A DNA stretch of 64,000 nt from Paraburkholderia tuberum STM678 (GCF_902833905.1 NZ_CADFGP010000020.1:80298-144297), one strand, 5' to 3'; counted from the first letter of the stretch, positions 33,717-43,706 are shown. Program-made: numbers and translations. Notes: generated by a model from the sequence alone, not told the origin.

Positions 33717-36113
33717 ATGCAAGCCACGTCTCCTACGTCCCCGCCGCCCGCGCCGAAACGGCGCAAACGTCCGTTATGGCTGAAGCTGATCCTCGGCTTT
33801 GTCGGGTTGATCGTGGCGGGCATCGTATGCGTGGCGCTGGTGCTCGGCTATGCGCTCGTCGTCGCGACGCCGAACCTGCCGTCACTCGATGCATTGACCG
33901 ACTATCAGCCCAAGGTGCCGCTGCGAATCTATACGGCCGACCATGTGCTGATCGGCGAATTCGGCGCGGAGCGGCGCGACATCGTGCACATCCAGGACGT
34001 GCCCGACAGCCTGAAGAAAGCGATTCTCGCGATCGAGGACGCGCGCTTCTATGAGCACGGCGGCGTCGACCTCACCGGCATCGCGCGAGCCGGCTTCGTC
34101 GCGCTGACCAACGGTCATGCGACGCAAGGCGCGAGCACGATCACGATGCAGGTCGCGCGCAACTTCTTTCTGTCCAGCGAGAAGACGTACACGCGCAAGA
34201 TCTACGAGATGCTGCTCGCGTACAAGATCGAGTCGAAGCTGAGCAAGGATCAGATTCTCGAGGTGTACATGAATCAGATCTATCTCGGTCAGCGCGCGTA
34301 CGGTTTCGCGAGTGCCGCGCGCGTGTACTTCGGCAAGGATCTGAAGGACCTGACGCTCGCCGAATCGGCGATGCTCGCCGGTCTGCCGAAGGCGCCCTCC
34401 GCGTATAACCCGGTCGTCAATCCGAAGCGTGCGAAGGTGCGCCAGGAGTACATCCTGCAGCGCATGTACGAATTGCACTACATCACTCAGGAACAGTACG
34501 ACGAGGCGAGCCGGCAGCGGCTCGTCGTGAAGGGCATGGGCAAGGAGTACAGCGTGCACGCGGAATACGTCGCGGAAATGGTGCGGCAGATGATGTACGC
34601 GCAGTATCGCGAGGAAGCCTACACGCGCGGCCTGAACGTCGTGACCACGATCGACTCGGCCGATCAGGACGTCGCCTACCACGCGGTGCGCAAAGGCTTG
34701 ATGGACTACGAGCGCCGTCACGGCTATCGCGGCCCGGAGGCGTTCATCGATCTGCCGGCCGACGCCGACGAGCGCGAGCAGGCCATCGACGACGCGCTGC
34801 TCGAACATCCCGACAATGGCGAAATCATCGCGGCCGTCGTCACGGCGGCGAGCCCGAAGCAGGTCCAGGCGGCGTTCATCGACGGTAATGTCGCGACCAT
34901 TCAGGGCGACGGCCTGCGCTACGCGCAGTTCGCGCTCGGCCCGCGCGCGCAGCCGAATCAGCGCATCCGGCCCGGCGCGATCGTGCGGCTCGTGAAAAAC
35001 GACGAGGGCGACTGGTCGATCACGCAATTGCCCCAGGTGGAAGGCGCGTTCATCTCGCTGGTGCCGCAGGACGGTGCGATCCGCTCGCTGGTCGGCGGCT
35101 TCGACTTCAACAAGAACAAGTTCAATCACGTGACGCAGGCGTGGCGTCAGCCGGGCTCCAGCTTCAAGCCGTTCATCTATTCGGCGTCGCTCGAAAAGGG
35201 CCTCGGGCCCGCCACGATCATCAACGACGCGCCGCTCTTCTTCAGCGCCGCCGAAACCGGCGGCCAGGCGTGGGAGCCGAAAAACTACGGCGGCGGCTTC
35301 GACGGTCCGATGACGATGCGCACCGCGCTGCAGAAATCGAAGAACCTCGTGTCGATCCGCATCCTGAACCAGATCGGCCCGAAGTACGCGCAGCAATACA
35401 TCACGCGGTTTGGCTTCGACGCGGACCGCCATCCCGCCTATCTGCCGATGGCGCTTGGCGCGGGCCTCGTGACGCCGCTGCAAATGGCCGGCGCGTTCTC
35501 GGTGTTCGCCAACGGCGGCTATCGGATCAATCCGTATCTGATCGCCGAAGTCACCGATCAGCGCGGCATCGTCGTCGCGCACGCGCAGCCGCTCGTGGCC
35601 GGGCAAAGCGCGCCGTTCGCGATCCAACCGCGCAACGCCTACGTGATGAACAGCCTGCTGCAAAGCGTCGCGCAGCACGGCACCGGGGCGAAGAGCAACG
35701 TGCTCAAGCGCACCGATCTCGCCGGCAAGACCGGCACGACCAACGATTCCCGCGACGCGTGGTTCGCCGGCTATCAGCATACGCTCACCGCGATCGCGTG
35801 GATCGGCTACGACAACCCGCGCAGCCTCGGCGACAAGGAAACCGGCGGCGGCCTGGCGCTGCCGGTGTGGATCGAGTACATGGGACGCGCGCTGAAGGGG
35901 GTGCCCGAGTACAAGATGCCACGCCCCGACGGCGTCAGCGAAATCGGCTCGGAGCTTTATTTCGACGAGTTCACGCCGGGCCACGGCTTCATCGCGACGG
36001 TCGGCGTCAGTCAGGCGACGCTCGATGCGGAGGCGAGCGCGGCAGCCGCCGCTCCGGAACAGGTTGGCGAACAGGAAAAGCAGGACATCATGAATCTGTT
36101 CCGCGGGCACTGA
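33717..36113 (+). CDS. mrcA: Penicillin-binding protein 1A
   Basis: Bifunctional transglycosylase/transpeptidase of peptidoglycan synthesis, anchored by one membrane helix (about 20-50). 798 residues. Transglycosylase motifs: AIEDARFYEHGG with catalytic E107, TQGASTITMQVARNFF and KIYEMLLAYKIE. An OB-like linker follows (about 320-430). Transpeptidase motifs: PGSSFKP with nucleophile S481, SKN (QKSKNLVSIR) and KTGTT. Also called ponA. The divergent pilM operon beside it is the conserved proteobacterial arrangement. Ends at a strong terminator. Confidence 0.97.
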   Translation: MQATSPTSPPPAPKRRKRPLWLKLILGFVGLIVAGIVCVALVLGYALVVATPNLPSLDALTDYQPKVPLRIYTADHVLIGEFGAERRDIVHIQDVPDSLKKAILAIEDARFYEHGGVDLTGIARAGFVALTNGHATQGASTITMQVARNFFLSSEKTYTRKIYEMLLAYKIESKLSKDQILEVYMNQIYLGQRAYGFASAARVYFGKDLKDLTLAESAMLAGLPKAPSAYNPVVNPKRAKVRQEYILQRMYELHYITQEQYDEASRQRLVVKGMGKEYSVHAEYVAEMVRQMMYAQYREEAYTRGLNVVTTIDSADQDVAYHAVRKGLMDYERRHGYRGPEAFIDLPADADEREQAIDDALLEHPDNGEIIAAVVTAASPKQVQAAFIDGNVATIQGDGLRYAQFALGPRAQPNQRIRPGAIVRLVKNDEGDWSITQLPQVEGAFISLVPQDGAIRSLVGGFDFNKNKFNHVTQAWRQPGSSFKPFIYSASLEKGLGPATIINDAPLFFSAAETGGQAWEPKNYGGGFDGPMTMRTALQKSKNLVSIRILNQIGPKYAQQYITRFGFDADRHPAYLPMALGAGLVTPLQMAGAFSVFANGGYRINPYLIAEVTDQRGIVVAHAQPLVAGQSAPFAIQPRNAYVMNSLLQSVAQHGTGAKSNVLKRTDLAGKTGTTNDSRDAWFAGYQHTLTAIAWIGYDNPRSLGDKETGGGLALPVWIEYMGRALKGVPEYKMPRPDGVSEIGSELYFDEFTPGHGFIATVGVSQATLDAEASAAAAAPEQVGEQEKQDIMNLFRGH

Positions 36114-36140
36114 GGCTGCGTCGATGTCCCGCTAGAAAAG

Positions 36141-36178
36141 AAAAAACCGCCGCGTTCGTTACGCGGCGGTTTTGTTTT
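36141..36178. terminator. Bidirectional terminator between ponA and cyaY
   Basis: AAAACCGCCGCG (36143-36154) pairs with CGCGGCGGTTTT (36162-36173), with A-run before and T-rich sequence after, between convergent genes. Confidence 0.88.
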
Positions 36179-36207
36179 GAGAGCGTCTCGCGCTGATTAC
36201 ACCGCGC

Positions 36208-36528
36208 TCATAGCGCGGCGATCCGCACCGGCTCGCCAGCCTGCTGCGTCGCATACTGCGATAGCGCCGCGAAAAACTCCGCGCCGCTGCGCGTGTCGCG
36301 CCATTCACCGTCGACGAAACGGAAGTGGAAACCGCCGGCCTTCGCCGCGATCCAGATCTCGCTCATCGGCGGCTGAAGGTTGACGATGATCTTCGTGCGG
36401 TTCTCGAATTCGAGCGTCAAAACGTTGCCGCTGCGCTCGAGCTCGATGTCGGCGTCGATGTCGTCGAGCGCGCTCTCGATGGCGGCCAGCACGGCTTCCG
36501 CACGGGTCAGGTAATCACTATCGGACAT
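36208..36528 (-). CDS. cyaY: Frataxin-like iron-sulfur cluster protein CyaY
   Basis: Iron-binding regulator/donor for Fe-S cluster assembly. 106 residues: acidic first helix (ALDDIDADIELE), strands NVLTLEFENRTKIIVNLQ and PMSEIWIAAKAGGFHFRF, and WRDTRSG at the end of the fold, matching frataxin. Start MSDSDYLTR has a GGAG upstream; an ATG four codons earlier (36540) is possible. Confidence 0.95.
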   Translation of the reverse strand: MSDSDYLTRAEAVLAAIESALDDIDADIELERSGNVLTLEFENRTKIIVNLQPPMSEIWIAAKAGGFHFRFVDGEWRDTRSGAEFFAALSQYATQQAGEPVRIAAL

Positions 36529-36563
36529 GCTAAACTCCATCGATTATTCATTCAGGGACAGTC

Positions 36564-36908
36564 ATGCGAGTCGTAACTCGGATGCGCGCGGCAGCGCCCG
36601 GCCGCGCGATTGTAGCGGTTTTAGTCATTCTCGCAGGTTGTGCGCTTACCGGCTGCGGCCAACGCGGCTCACTCTATCTGCCGACCGTACCGCCGATGCC
36701 TGCCCCGCCGGCTCACCGCACGCAAACACCATCGACCGATCGAACGCAACCGGCTAGCGGCAGCGCGGCCGACACGGGTTCGATCCCGGACACCTCGGGC
36801 ACGCCGCTCACGCTCGCCCCCGAAGACCAGCTCGCGGCGCCGCCCGCTTCGGCGGCATCGGCTCCCGCAGTGCCGCTGCCCGCCTCTGCCGTCCCTTCCG
36901 TTCAATAA
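36564..36908 (+). CDS. lptM: LptM-like small lipoprotein
   Basis: 114-residue outer-membrane lipoprotein. A hydrophobic signal (AIVAVLVILAGCALTGC) ends in lipobox LTGC and is followed by GQRGSLYLP, the conserved block of LptM (YifL), which in E. coli assists LptD oxidative maturation. The rest is a Pro/Ala/Ser-rich linker. Placed immediately before lysA (9 bases) as is usual for this gene next to lysA or dapF. The symbol is assigned by motif and synteny only. Confidence 0.82.
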   Translation: MRVVTRMRAAAPGRAIVAVLVILAGCALTGCGQRGSLYLPTVPPMPAPPAHRTQTPSTDRTQPASGSAADTGSIPDTSGTPLTLAPEDQLAAPPASAASAPAVPLPASAVPSVQ

Positions 36909-36917
36909 GACTTTCGC

Positions 36918-38180
36918 ATGACTCGATCCGCATTTGACTACGTCGACGGCGTATTGCACGCCGAAGGCGTGTCCGCCGTTTCCCTCGCCGAGCAGTTCGG
37001 CACGCCGCTCTACGTCTATTCACGCGCCGCGCTCACCGCAGCGTGGAACGCCTATGCGGGCGCCTGCGCGGGGCGTCGCGCGAGCGTGCACGTGGCCGTC
37101 AAGGCCAACAGCAATCTCGCGGTGCTGAACGTGTTCGCGCGCCTCGGCGCGGGCTTCGACATCGTGTCGGGCGGCGAGCTCGCGCGCGTGCTCGCGGCTG
37201 GCGGCAAAGCGGAAAACACCGTGTTTTCGGGCGTTGGCAAGCAGGCAAGCGAAATGCGCGACGCGCTCGCGGCGGGCGTCAAATGCTTCAACGTCGAATC
37301 GATTCCCGAACTCGACCGCCTCAATTCGGTGGCGGGCGAGATGGGCAAGAAAGCGCCGGTGTCGCTGCGCGTGAATCCCGATGTCGATGCGAAAACGCAT
37401 CCGTACATTTCCACCGGACTCAAGACCAACAAGTTCGGCATCGCGTTCGAAGATGCGCGTGCCACCTACCAGGCGGCCGCGGCGATGTCGAATCTCGAGG
37501 TGATCGGCATCGACTGCCATATTGGCTCGCAGATCACTGAAGTCGCGCCCTATCTCGACGCGATCGACAAGGTGCTGGAACTCGTCGAGCAGATCGAGCA
37601 GGACGGCGTGTCGATTCGCCATATCGACGTCGGCGGCGGTCTGGGCATCACCTACGACGACGAAACGCCGCCGGAAATCGGTGAGTTCGTGCGCACGGTG
37701 CTCGATCGCATCGAAGCGCGCGGCCACGGTCACCGCGAAGTCTATTTCGAGCCGGGCCGCTCGCTGGTCGGCAATGCGGGCGTGCTGCTCACACGTCTCG
37801 AGTTTCTGAAGCCGGGCGAGGACAAGAACTTCGCGATCGTCGACGCGGCGATGACCGATCTCGCGCGCCCCGCGATGTACGACGCCTATCATGCCATCGA
37901 GCCGGTCGTGAAGCGCGACGTCCCCGCGCATGTGTACGACGTGGTCGGCCCGGTCTGCGAAAGCGGCGACTGGCTCGGCCGCGAGCGGCTGCTCGCGGTC
38001 GAACCCGGCGATCTGCTCGCGATCCGCTCGGCCGGCGCGTACGGCTTCGTGATGAGCTCGAACTACAACACCCGTGCGCGCGCCGCCGAGGTGATGGTGG
38101 ATGGTACACAGGCGCATGTGGTTCGCGCGCGCGAAGAGGTCAAGCAGCTGTATGCGGATGAAACGATACTGCCGGCGTAA
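36918..38180 (+). CDS. lysA: Diaminopimelate decarboxylase
   Basis: PLP enzyme making L-lysine from meso-diaminopimelate. 420 residues; PLP lysine K62 in HVAVKANSN, FDIVSGGELARVL, CHIGSQI, HIDVGGGLGI, EPGRSLVGNAGVL and PVCESGDWLG (substrate Cys). Cotranscribed with the preceding lipoprotein gene. Followed by a strong terminator at 38224. Confidence 0.97.
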   Translation: MTRSAFDYVDGVLHAEGVSAVSLAEQFGTPLYVYSRAALTAAWNAYAGACAGRRASVHVAVKANSNLAVLNVFARLGAGFDIVSGGELARVLAAGGKAENTVFSGVGKQASEMRDALAAGVKCFNVESIPELDRLNSVAGEMGKKAPVSLRVNPDVDAKTHPYISTGLKTNKFGIAFEDARATYQAAAAMSNLEVIGIDCHIGSQITEVAPYLDAIDKVLELVEQIEQDGVSIRHIDVGGGLGITYDDETPPEIGEFVRTVLDRIEARGHGHREVYFEPGRSLVGNAGVLLTRLEFLKPGEDKNFAIVDAAMTDLARPAMYDAYHAIEPVVKRDVPAHVYDVVGPVCESGDWLGRERLLAVEPGDLLAIRSAGAYGFVMSSNYNTRARAAEVMVDGTQAHVVRAREEVKQLYADETILPA

Positions 38181-38223
38181 ACGTCAGTACCTGCGGCAGA
38201 GCGCGAAGGTCGAGCGCAGCAAC

Positions 38224-38259
38224 GAAAATGGCGATGCCACGGTGGCATCGCCATTTTTA
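38224..38259. terminator. Bidirectional terminator between lysA and msrQ
   Basis: AATGGCGATGCCAC pairs with GTGGCATCGCCATT (about 38227-38255) followed by TTTTTAT and preceded by GAAAA. Confidence 0.88.
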
Positions 38260-38291
38260 TTTGAAACAGCGTGACGCCAATAAACTCGCCA

Positions 38292-38993
38292 TCATCGTCG
38301 GCGCGTTCCCATCCTCCGCTCACGTATCCACACCACCAGTCGCCATCCCAGCAACGCGATCATCACCGCGCCGTAGATCTTCGGCAGCAGCAGGTCGTGC
38401 TTGCCCGCCTTCATCCACCAGAAATGCAGGATCGCGAGCACGCCGATCGCATAGATCGCGCGATGCAGCGTCTGCCAGCGACGTCCGAGCTTGCGCACCA
38501 TCGCGCGCGGCGACGTGACCGCAAGCGCGATCAGCAGCACGAACGCGGCGAAGCCCACCGTGATGAACGGCCGCTTGCCGATGTCCTTCAGAATCTCCGC
38601 AACATCGAACCACTTGTCGAACCACAGGTACGTGGTGAAATGCAGCGTCGCGTAGAAGAACGTGTAGAGCCCGAGCATGCGGCGCAAACGCACGAACGCG
38701 GCGACGCCGGTCAGACGGCGTAGCGGCGTCACCGCGAGCGTGATGCACAGGAACACGAGCGTCCACAGGCCGGTCGAGCGTGTGATGAATTCAATCGGAT
38801 TCGCGCCGAGCCGGTCGGTCAGGCCGAACAGCACGAGGCGCGCGAGAGGATAGAGCGCCGCGATGAAGACCGCGACTTTGGTGGGCACGACCCAGCGCGC
38901 GCCGCCGGTGGAACGCGGCTTCGCCGCCGACGCCGACGAGGTCCGCCGCGTCGCAGGCTCGGTGCGGGTGACAGTTTGCGTATCGGAAACCAT
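38292..38993 (-). CDS. msrQ: Heme-binding membrane subunit MsrQ
   Basis: Inner-membrane b-heme protein that supplies quinol electrons to the periplasmic methionine sulfoxide reductase MsrP. 233 residues, six predicted membrane helices; RRMLGLYTFFYATLHFTTYLW and WQTLHRAIYAIGVLAILHFWW contain the heme-ligand histidines expected for the ferric-reductase-like fold. Basic cytoplasmic N-terminus of about 35 residues. Follows msrP on the minus strand by 10 bases. Confidence 0.94.
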   Translation of the reverse strand: MVSDTQTVTRTEPATRRTSSASAAKPRSTGGARWVVPTKVAVFIAALYPLARLVLFGLTDRLGANPIEFITRSTGLWTLVFLCITLAVTPLRRLTGVAAFVRLRRMLGLYTFFYATLHFTTYLWFDKWFDVAEILKDIGKRPFITVGFAAFVLLIALAVTSPRAMVRKLGRRWQTLHRAIYAIGVLAILHFWWMKAGKHDLLLPKIYGAVMIALLGWRLVVWIRERRMGTRRR

Positions 38994-39003
38994 CGCGCTC
39001 GCC

Positions 39004-39999
39004 CTAGAAGTTCTTCTTCAGGTCCATGCCCTGATAGAGCGACGCGACCTGATCGCCGTAACCGTTGAACATCAGCGTCTTGCGTTTCGGCGTGAAAAAG
39101 CCGTCTTCGCCGATGCGCCGTTCAGTGGCTTGACTCCAGCGCGGATGGTCGACATTCGGATTCACGTTCGAATAAAACCCATATTCGTTCGACGCGTACG
39201 TGTTCCAGCTCGTCGGCGGCTGCTTCTCGACGAAGCGGATTTTCACGAGCGACTTCGCGCTCTTGAAGCCGTACTTCCACGGCACCACGACGCGCACCGG
39301 CGCGCCGTTCTGATTCGGCAGCACCTGGCCGTAGAGGCCCATCGTCAGTAGCGTCAGCGGATGCATCGCCTCGTCCATCCGCAGGCCTTCGGAGTAAGGC
39401 CAATCGAGTATGGGTGCCGACAACCCTGGCATCTGCGACGGATCGGCGAGCGTGATGAACTGCACGTACTTTGCATTGCCGGTCGGTTCGACGCGTTTGA
39501 TCAGCTCCGACAGCGAGACGCCGATCCACGGCACCACGATCGACCAACCTTCGACGCAGCGATGCCGGTACACACGCTCCTCGAGCGGCGCGAGCTTCAG
39601 CAGATCGTCGATGTCGTACACCTTCGGATTGTTGATCTCGCCCTCGACGCTCACCTTCCACGGATGCGGCCGCAACGTGCCCGCGCGCTGCGAGGGGTCG
39701 GATTTACCGGTGCCGAACTCGTAGAAATTGTTGTAGGTTGTGATGTCCTTGTACGGCGTGATCTTGTCGAGCGCGACGAACCTGGTGTTGGTTTTCGCCG
39801 CGAGCTTCTGCGCCTTCGGATCGGGCGACGAGTAGGTCGCGAGCGCCTCGCCGCTCACGCCGATCAGGCCGCCGAGCGCCATCGCGCCCGCCGCCTGCAG
39901 GATGCGTCGCCGGTTCTCGAACACGTGCCGCGGCGCGATTTCGCTGCGCGCGATGTCATCGCCGGTCAGTTGAATTCTGTCGCTTCGCTTGATCCACAT
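39004..39999 (-). CDS. msrP: Periplasmic methionine sulfoxide reductase catalytic subunit
   Basis: Molybdoenzyme repairing oxidised Met in periplasmic proteins. 331 residues starting MWIKRSDRIQLTGDDI, a Tat signal with RRRILQAAGAMALGG, and the molybdopterin-ligand Cys in VYRHRCVEGWSIVVPWIGV. PVRVVVPWKYGFKSAKSLVK is another conserved block. AAGGAG lies before the ATG; a longer in-frame reading is rejected because it has no Tat-compatible start. Operon msrP-msrQ. Confidence 0.96.
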   Translation of the reverse strand: MWIKRSDRIQLTGDDIARSEIAPRHVFENRRRILQAAGAMALGGLIGVSGEALATYSSPDPKAQKLAAKTNTRFVALDKITPYKDITTYNNFYEFGTGKSDPSQRAGTLRPHPWKVSVEGEINNPKVYDIDDLLKLAPLEERVYRHRCVEGWSIVVPWIGVSLSELIKRVEPTGNAKYVQFITLADPSQMPGLSAPILDWPYSEGLRMDEAMHPLTLLTMGLYGQVLPNQNGAPVRVVVPWKYGFKSAKSLVKIRFVEKQPPTSWNTYASNEYGFYSNVNPNVDHPRWSQATERRIGEDGFFTPKRKTLMFNGYGDQVASLYQGMDLKKNF

Positions 40000-40146
40000 C
40001 GTGCTACTCCTTGCCGGCCCGCCGCGTCGCGCGCGTTGCGGAGCCTTATTGATGATCGCCCCTTTGGGGGCGTCTGTCATCCATGGGTAGTTGCTCTGGT
40101 GCTCGACTGGCGAACACCGGGCAGCAACGAATATTCCATCGGCCAT

Positions 40147-40180
40147 AAAAAAACCGCCGGTGCGAAAGCACGCGGCGGTT
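40147..40180 (-). terminator. Terminator of resB-ccsB operon
   Basis: On the minus strand AACCGCC/GGCGGTT and GCAC/GTGC arms around a GAAA loop-like core, followed by eight T. Lies 26 bases past the ccsB stop. Confidence 0.8.
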
Positions 40181-40205
40181 CTTAGTCGGTTCAGCGCGGC
40201 GGATC

Positions 40206-41417
40206 TTACAGCTTGCCGTAGCTATGCAAGCCCGACAGGAACATGTTCACGCCGAGGAACGCGAAGCTCGTGACCAGCAGCCCGGTCAGCGCCCACCACG
40301 CGGCGAGCGCGCCGCGCAGGCCCTTCATCATACGCATGTGCAGCCAGGCCGCGTAGTTCAGCCACACGATCAGCGCCCACGTCTCCTTCGGGTCCCAGCT
40401 CCAGTAGCCGCCCCAGGCTTGGGCGGCCCACAGCGCGCCGAGAATCGTCGCGATCGTGAAGAACGCGAAGCCGACCGCGATCGACTTGTACATCACGTCG
40501 TCGAGCACGTCGAGCGCCGGCAGACGATCCGCGAGCACGCCGCGTTCCTTCGCCAGATATGCGACGCCGACCATCGCCGACAGCGCGAAGCTGCCATAGC
40601 CGATGAAGTTCGCCGGCACGTGAATCTTCATCCACCAGCTTTGCAGCGCCGGCACGAGCGGCTGGATCTGCTGCGCATCGCGCGCGACCGAGTACCACAT
40701 CAGGAAGCCGACGGCTGCGCTGATCACGAGCAACACGAACGCGCCGAGCGCGCGCGTGTTGTAGTGCTGCTCGTAGTACAGATAGAACAGCGCGGTGATC
40801 AGGCTGAACAGCACGAACACTTCATAGAGGTTCGAAATCGGAATATGGCCAACGTCCGCGCCGATCAGATACGACTCGTACCAGCGCACCATCATGCCGA
40901 CGAAGCCCATCAGCACCGCCGCCCACGTCATCTTCGAGCCGATCGCGGCGCCGGTCGGCGAGCGCGACAGCAGCGCGATCCAGTAGAACCCGGTCGCGAA
41001 TACGAAGAGCGCGCTCATCCACAGGATCGCGGACTGGCTCGACAGGAAATACTTGAGGAAGAAAGCGTTGTCGGCGCGGCTCAGATCGCCGTGGTAGATC
41101 TGGATTGCGAGCAGCGACAGCGCGGCGATTCCCACCATCAGCGGACGCACCGGCTTCCAGCGCCAGCCGAGCACGACGAAAACCGGCACCGAGCACATCA
41201 GCACCAATTTGTCGTAGTAGTTCATGAACGGGTAATAGCGCGACAGCGCGAACCCGGCGCCCCCGACGAGCGCGAGCGCGAACAGCCAGTCGACGATACC
41301 CAGGCGTTTCAGGAACGGCCGTTCGTCGAAGTTCGGGAGTTCGGGCGTGCTGCTCGCAAACGCCTTGTCGGCGCGTGAAGCAGAAGAAGAGGAGGAGGAA
41401 ACCTGAGTCAAGTCCAT
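40206..41417 (-). CDS. ccsB: Cytochrome c maturation protein CcsB/CcsA (system II heme delivery)
   Basis: Multi-helix inner-membrane protein of 403 residues that moves heme to the periplasm for covalent attachment to apocytochromes. The WWD-type motif WGGYWSWDPKETWALIVWL near the C-terminus is diagnostic. A Ser-rich cytoplasmic N-terminus (SSSSSSASR) precedes about eight helices. Starts five bases after resB. Together with ResB it forms the system II complex used by betaproteobacteria. Confidence 0.94.
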   Translation of the reverse strand: MDLTQVSSSSSSASRADKAFASSTPELPNFDERPFLKRLGIVDWLFALALVGGAGFALSRYYPFMNYYDKLVLMCSVPVFVVLGWRWKPVRPLMVGIAALSLLAIQIYHGDLSRADNAFFLKYFLSSQSAILWMSALFVFATGFYWIALLSRSPTGAAIGSKMTWAAVLMGFVGMMVRWYESYLIGADVGHIPISNLYEVFVLFSLITALFYLYYEQHYNTRALGAFVLLVISAAVGFLMWYSVARDAQQIQPLVPALQSWWMKIHVPANFIGYGSFALSAMVGVAYLAKERGVLADRLPALDVLDDVMYKSIAVGFAFFTIATILGALWAAQAWGGYWSWDPKETWALIVWLNYAAWLHMRMMKGLRGALAAWWALTGLLVTSFAFLGVNMFLSGLHSYGKL

Positions 41418-41421
41418 GATC

Positions 41422-43632
41422 TTACCGGGTCGAATCCTGTGAGCTTGCCGACGCAGCGGCGGCCTGGCCGGCCGGGCTGGCATCGGCTGCTTCGATGAGT
41501 TTCGCGCCCAATGCGGCGCTCACGGCGGCCCGCGTCTGGACGAACTCTTTCTCGAAGTCTAGCGTCTTACGCGCGCTCGACATCGCCATTACGACGCTCG
41601 TGCCGTGGTCCGTGTCCTTGAGCCAGAACCACAGACGCCGTTCGCGAACGTAGAACATCGAGAAGATGCCCAATACGAGAAGCAGGCTGCCAAGATACAC
41701 GACTTTTTTGCCCGGCGCGCGCGTCAACTGAAATACCGAAGCTTGCACCTGCTTGAATGAGTCAAGCTGCAAATAGACCGGCGATCCATACAGAAAGCTG
41801 TCGGAAATCGCATTAAGCGAACTCTGGATGAAGCGGCTCGTGTCCGCATCGGCCGGCGCGGCGGGCTCGCCGAGCCGCTGGCGCGACAGTTGCCACAAGT
41901 CCCACGTCACACCTTCGAGCATGCGAAGCAGCAGGCCCGCGGCCTTTTCCTGCTCGCCCTTCGGTACCGAGCGGTCGATAAACCCAGCGACCGCCTGGAA
42001 GCCGCCGAGCGTTTCGCCATTCGGCATCTTCATGCTGCCGTCGGCGCCCGCAAAAAGGGTCAGCACCCGCAAGGCGCTTTCCTCCAGATGTTGCTGCAAC
42101 TCCGCATTTGAACCCGGCACCGAACGCTGCGCGAATTGATGAGCGGCGATGGCCCGTTGGTTCGGGTCTTCCAGCGTGGCGCGCAGATTCATCCATTCCT
42201 TGAGCGTGCCGCCGCTGTCGGCGGGAATTCGCAGATAGCGGAACGGGTCATCGGGATTCAAGCGCATGCCGGCGAGGAACATTTTCTCGCCGTTCACGTC
42301 GACGGGCAGCATGTAGTTGTTGTATTCGCGCGCCTGGCCATCCTTGCCGCGAATCTTGTACTGCACCGACGGGCCGACGTTGTGCAGATCGAGCGGCTTC
42401 GACGTTTTCGCGCCGGAGCCGAGGCGCTCGTCGAACGCTTCCTTCAGCGAGTGCTGCGCGACAACCCCGCGCGCATCGTTCTGCCCGTTGCCGTTCGAGA
42501 TGTTTTCGACGTTGATCGCGCGGAAGTCGGTGAATTCGACGGTCTGGCCATCGGCCAGCGGCGTGGCCGAGCTCAACGGCGCGCTGCCGCCGATCGTGCC
42601 GCCAAACGGCGCGGGCTTTGCACTCGGGCCGGACATCGGGAAGGCAGTCATCTGCATCTGCGAGCCGCCGTCCTGGAAGCTCGATTGATAAATCGACACG
42701 CCGTCGTATTCGAACGGCTTGTTGACCTCGACGCGCGCCGGCACGCGCGCGCCGGTCTTGTGATCGATCACGACGATGTCGCTCGCGAACAGCTTCGGCA
42801 TGCCTGTCGAGTAGTAATCGACGATGAACTTGTTGAGCTCGATCGAAAACGGCAGGTCCTGGATCAGCGAACCATTGGGCTGATTCAGGATCGCGGTCGA
42901 CACGTGCTGCCCTTCGGGTACCCACGCGTAGCCGCGGAACGTCGGGTTCGATTGCGACAGCCGATGCTCGGGCGAAATCTCGTTGATCACCGTGTTCGAG
43001 TTGATCGGCGACTTGTCGAACAGCCACATTTGCAGCTTGATCGGCAGATTGCTGTCGAGCAGGCCGCCGAGGCAGATCACGACGATCGCGAGGTGCGCGG
43101 AGATGTAGCCGAACTTCGTCAGCGCGCCACGCTTCGCGGCGATCAACGTCGCGCCGTCCGACTCGCGCGTGACGAACTTGTAGCCGAGCTTCGCCGACAA
43201 CCTTGCGAGCACCGCCGCCGACTGCGCGCGCGTGCCGTGCACCGCGAACTCACCCTTGTGATGGAACGCGCGCAGGCTGCCTTCTCGAACCTTGTCCTTC
43301 CAGCTCTTCACGTCGGCGACCATCTTCGGCGCATTTCGGATCACGCAGAGCGACACAGACACCATCAGGAAGCCGAGAATCAGCATGAACCACCACGAGC
43401 TGTACACCGTGTAGAGGCTAAGCGCGCGGAAGATGTCCGCCCAGAACGGACCGAACTGGTTGACGTAGTTGGGATACGGATCGTCCTGCGTGAGGACGGT
43501 ACCGATGATGCTGGCGATCGACAGAATGACGAGCAGCGCAATGGCGAAACGCATCGAGCTCAGGAGCTCGATGGCGCTGCGCATGACGCGATTGCCCGAC
43601 TTCGACTGCAGACCCGACGTGGTGACGCTCAT
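41422..43632 (-). CDS. resB: Cytochrome c maturation protein ResB
   Basis: Partner of CcsB in system II cytochrome c biogenesis. 736 residues: membrane segments near 25-45 (SMRFAIALLVILSIASIIG), 75-95, 165-185 and 660-680, and a large periplasmic domain between them. SIYQSSFQDGGSQ and ANEDK-free ResB signatures such as GYISAHLAIVVICLGGLLD are visible. Precedes ccsB. The adjoining gene encodes a c-type cytochrome, a likely client. Confidence 0.95.
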   Translation of the reverse strand: MSVTTSGLQSKSGNRVMRSAIELLSSMRFAIALLVILSIASIIGTVLTQDDPYPNYVNQFGPFWADIFRALSLYTVYSSWWFMLILGFLMVSVSLCVIRNAPKMVADVKSWKDKVREGSLRAFHHKGEFAVHGTRAQSAAVLARLSAKLGYKFVTRESDGATLIAAKRGALTKFGYISAHLAIVVICLGGLLDSNLPIKLQMWLFDKSPINSNTVINEISPEHRLSQSNPTFRGYAWVPEGQHVSTAILNQPNGSLIQDLPFSIELNKFIVDYYSTGMPKLFASDIVVIDHKTGARVPARVEVNKPFEYDGVSIYQSSFQDGGSQMQMTAFPMSGPSAKPAPFGGTIGGSAPLSSATPLADGQTVEFTDFRAINVENISNGNGQNDARGVVAQHSLKEAFDERLGSGAKTSKPLDLHNVGPSVQYKIRGKDGQAREYNNYMLPVDVNGEKMFLAGMRLNPDDPFRYLRIPADSGGTLKEWMNLRATLEDPNQRAIAAHQFAQRSVPGSNAELQQHLEESALRVLTLFAGADGSMKMPNGETLGGFQAVAGFIDRSVPKGEQEKAAGLLLRMLEGVTWDLWQLSRQRLGEPAAPADADTSRFIQSSLNAISDSFLYGSPVYLQLDSFKQVQASVFQLTRAPGKKVVYLGSLLLVLGIFSMFYVRERRLWFWLKDTDHGTSVVMAMSSARKTLDFEKEFVQTRAAVSAALGAKLIEAADASPAGQAAAASASSQDSTR

Positions 43633-43652
43633 TCAATCTCCGACTGAACAGC

Positions 43653-43706
43653 AAAAAAGGGTGAAGGGCTGTCGTAGCGACGACACCCTCACCCTTTTCT
43701 TGTTTT
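43653..43706. terminator. Bidirectional terminator between cytochrome c4 and resB
   Basis: AAAAGGGTGA (43655-43664) pairs with TCACCCTTTT (43690-43699), with A-run on the left and TTCTTGTTTTT on the right; an inner imperfect arm around GCGACGACA extends it. It ends the minus-strand cytochrome gene. Confidence 0.75.
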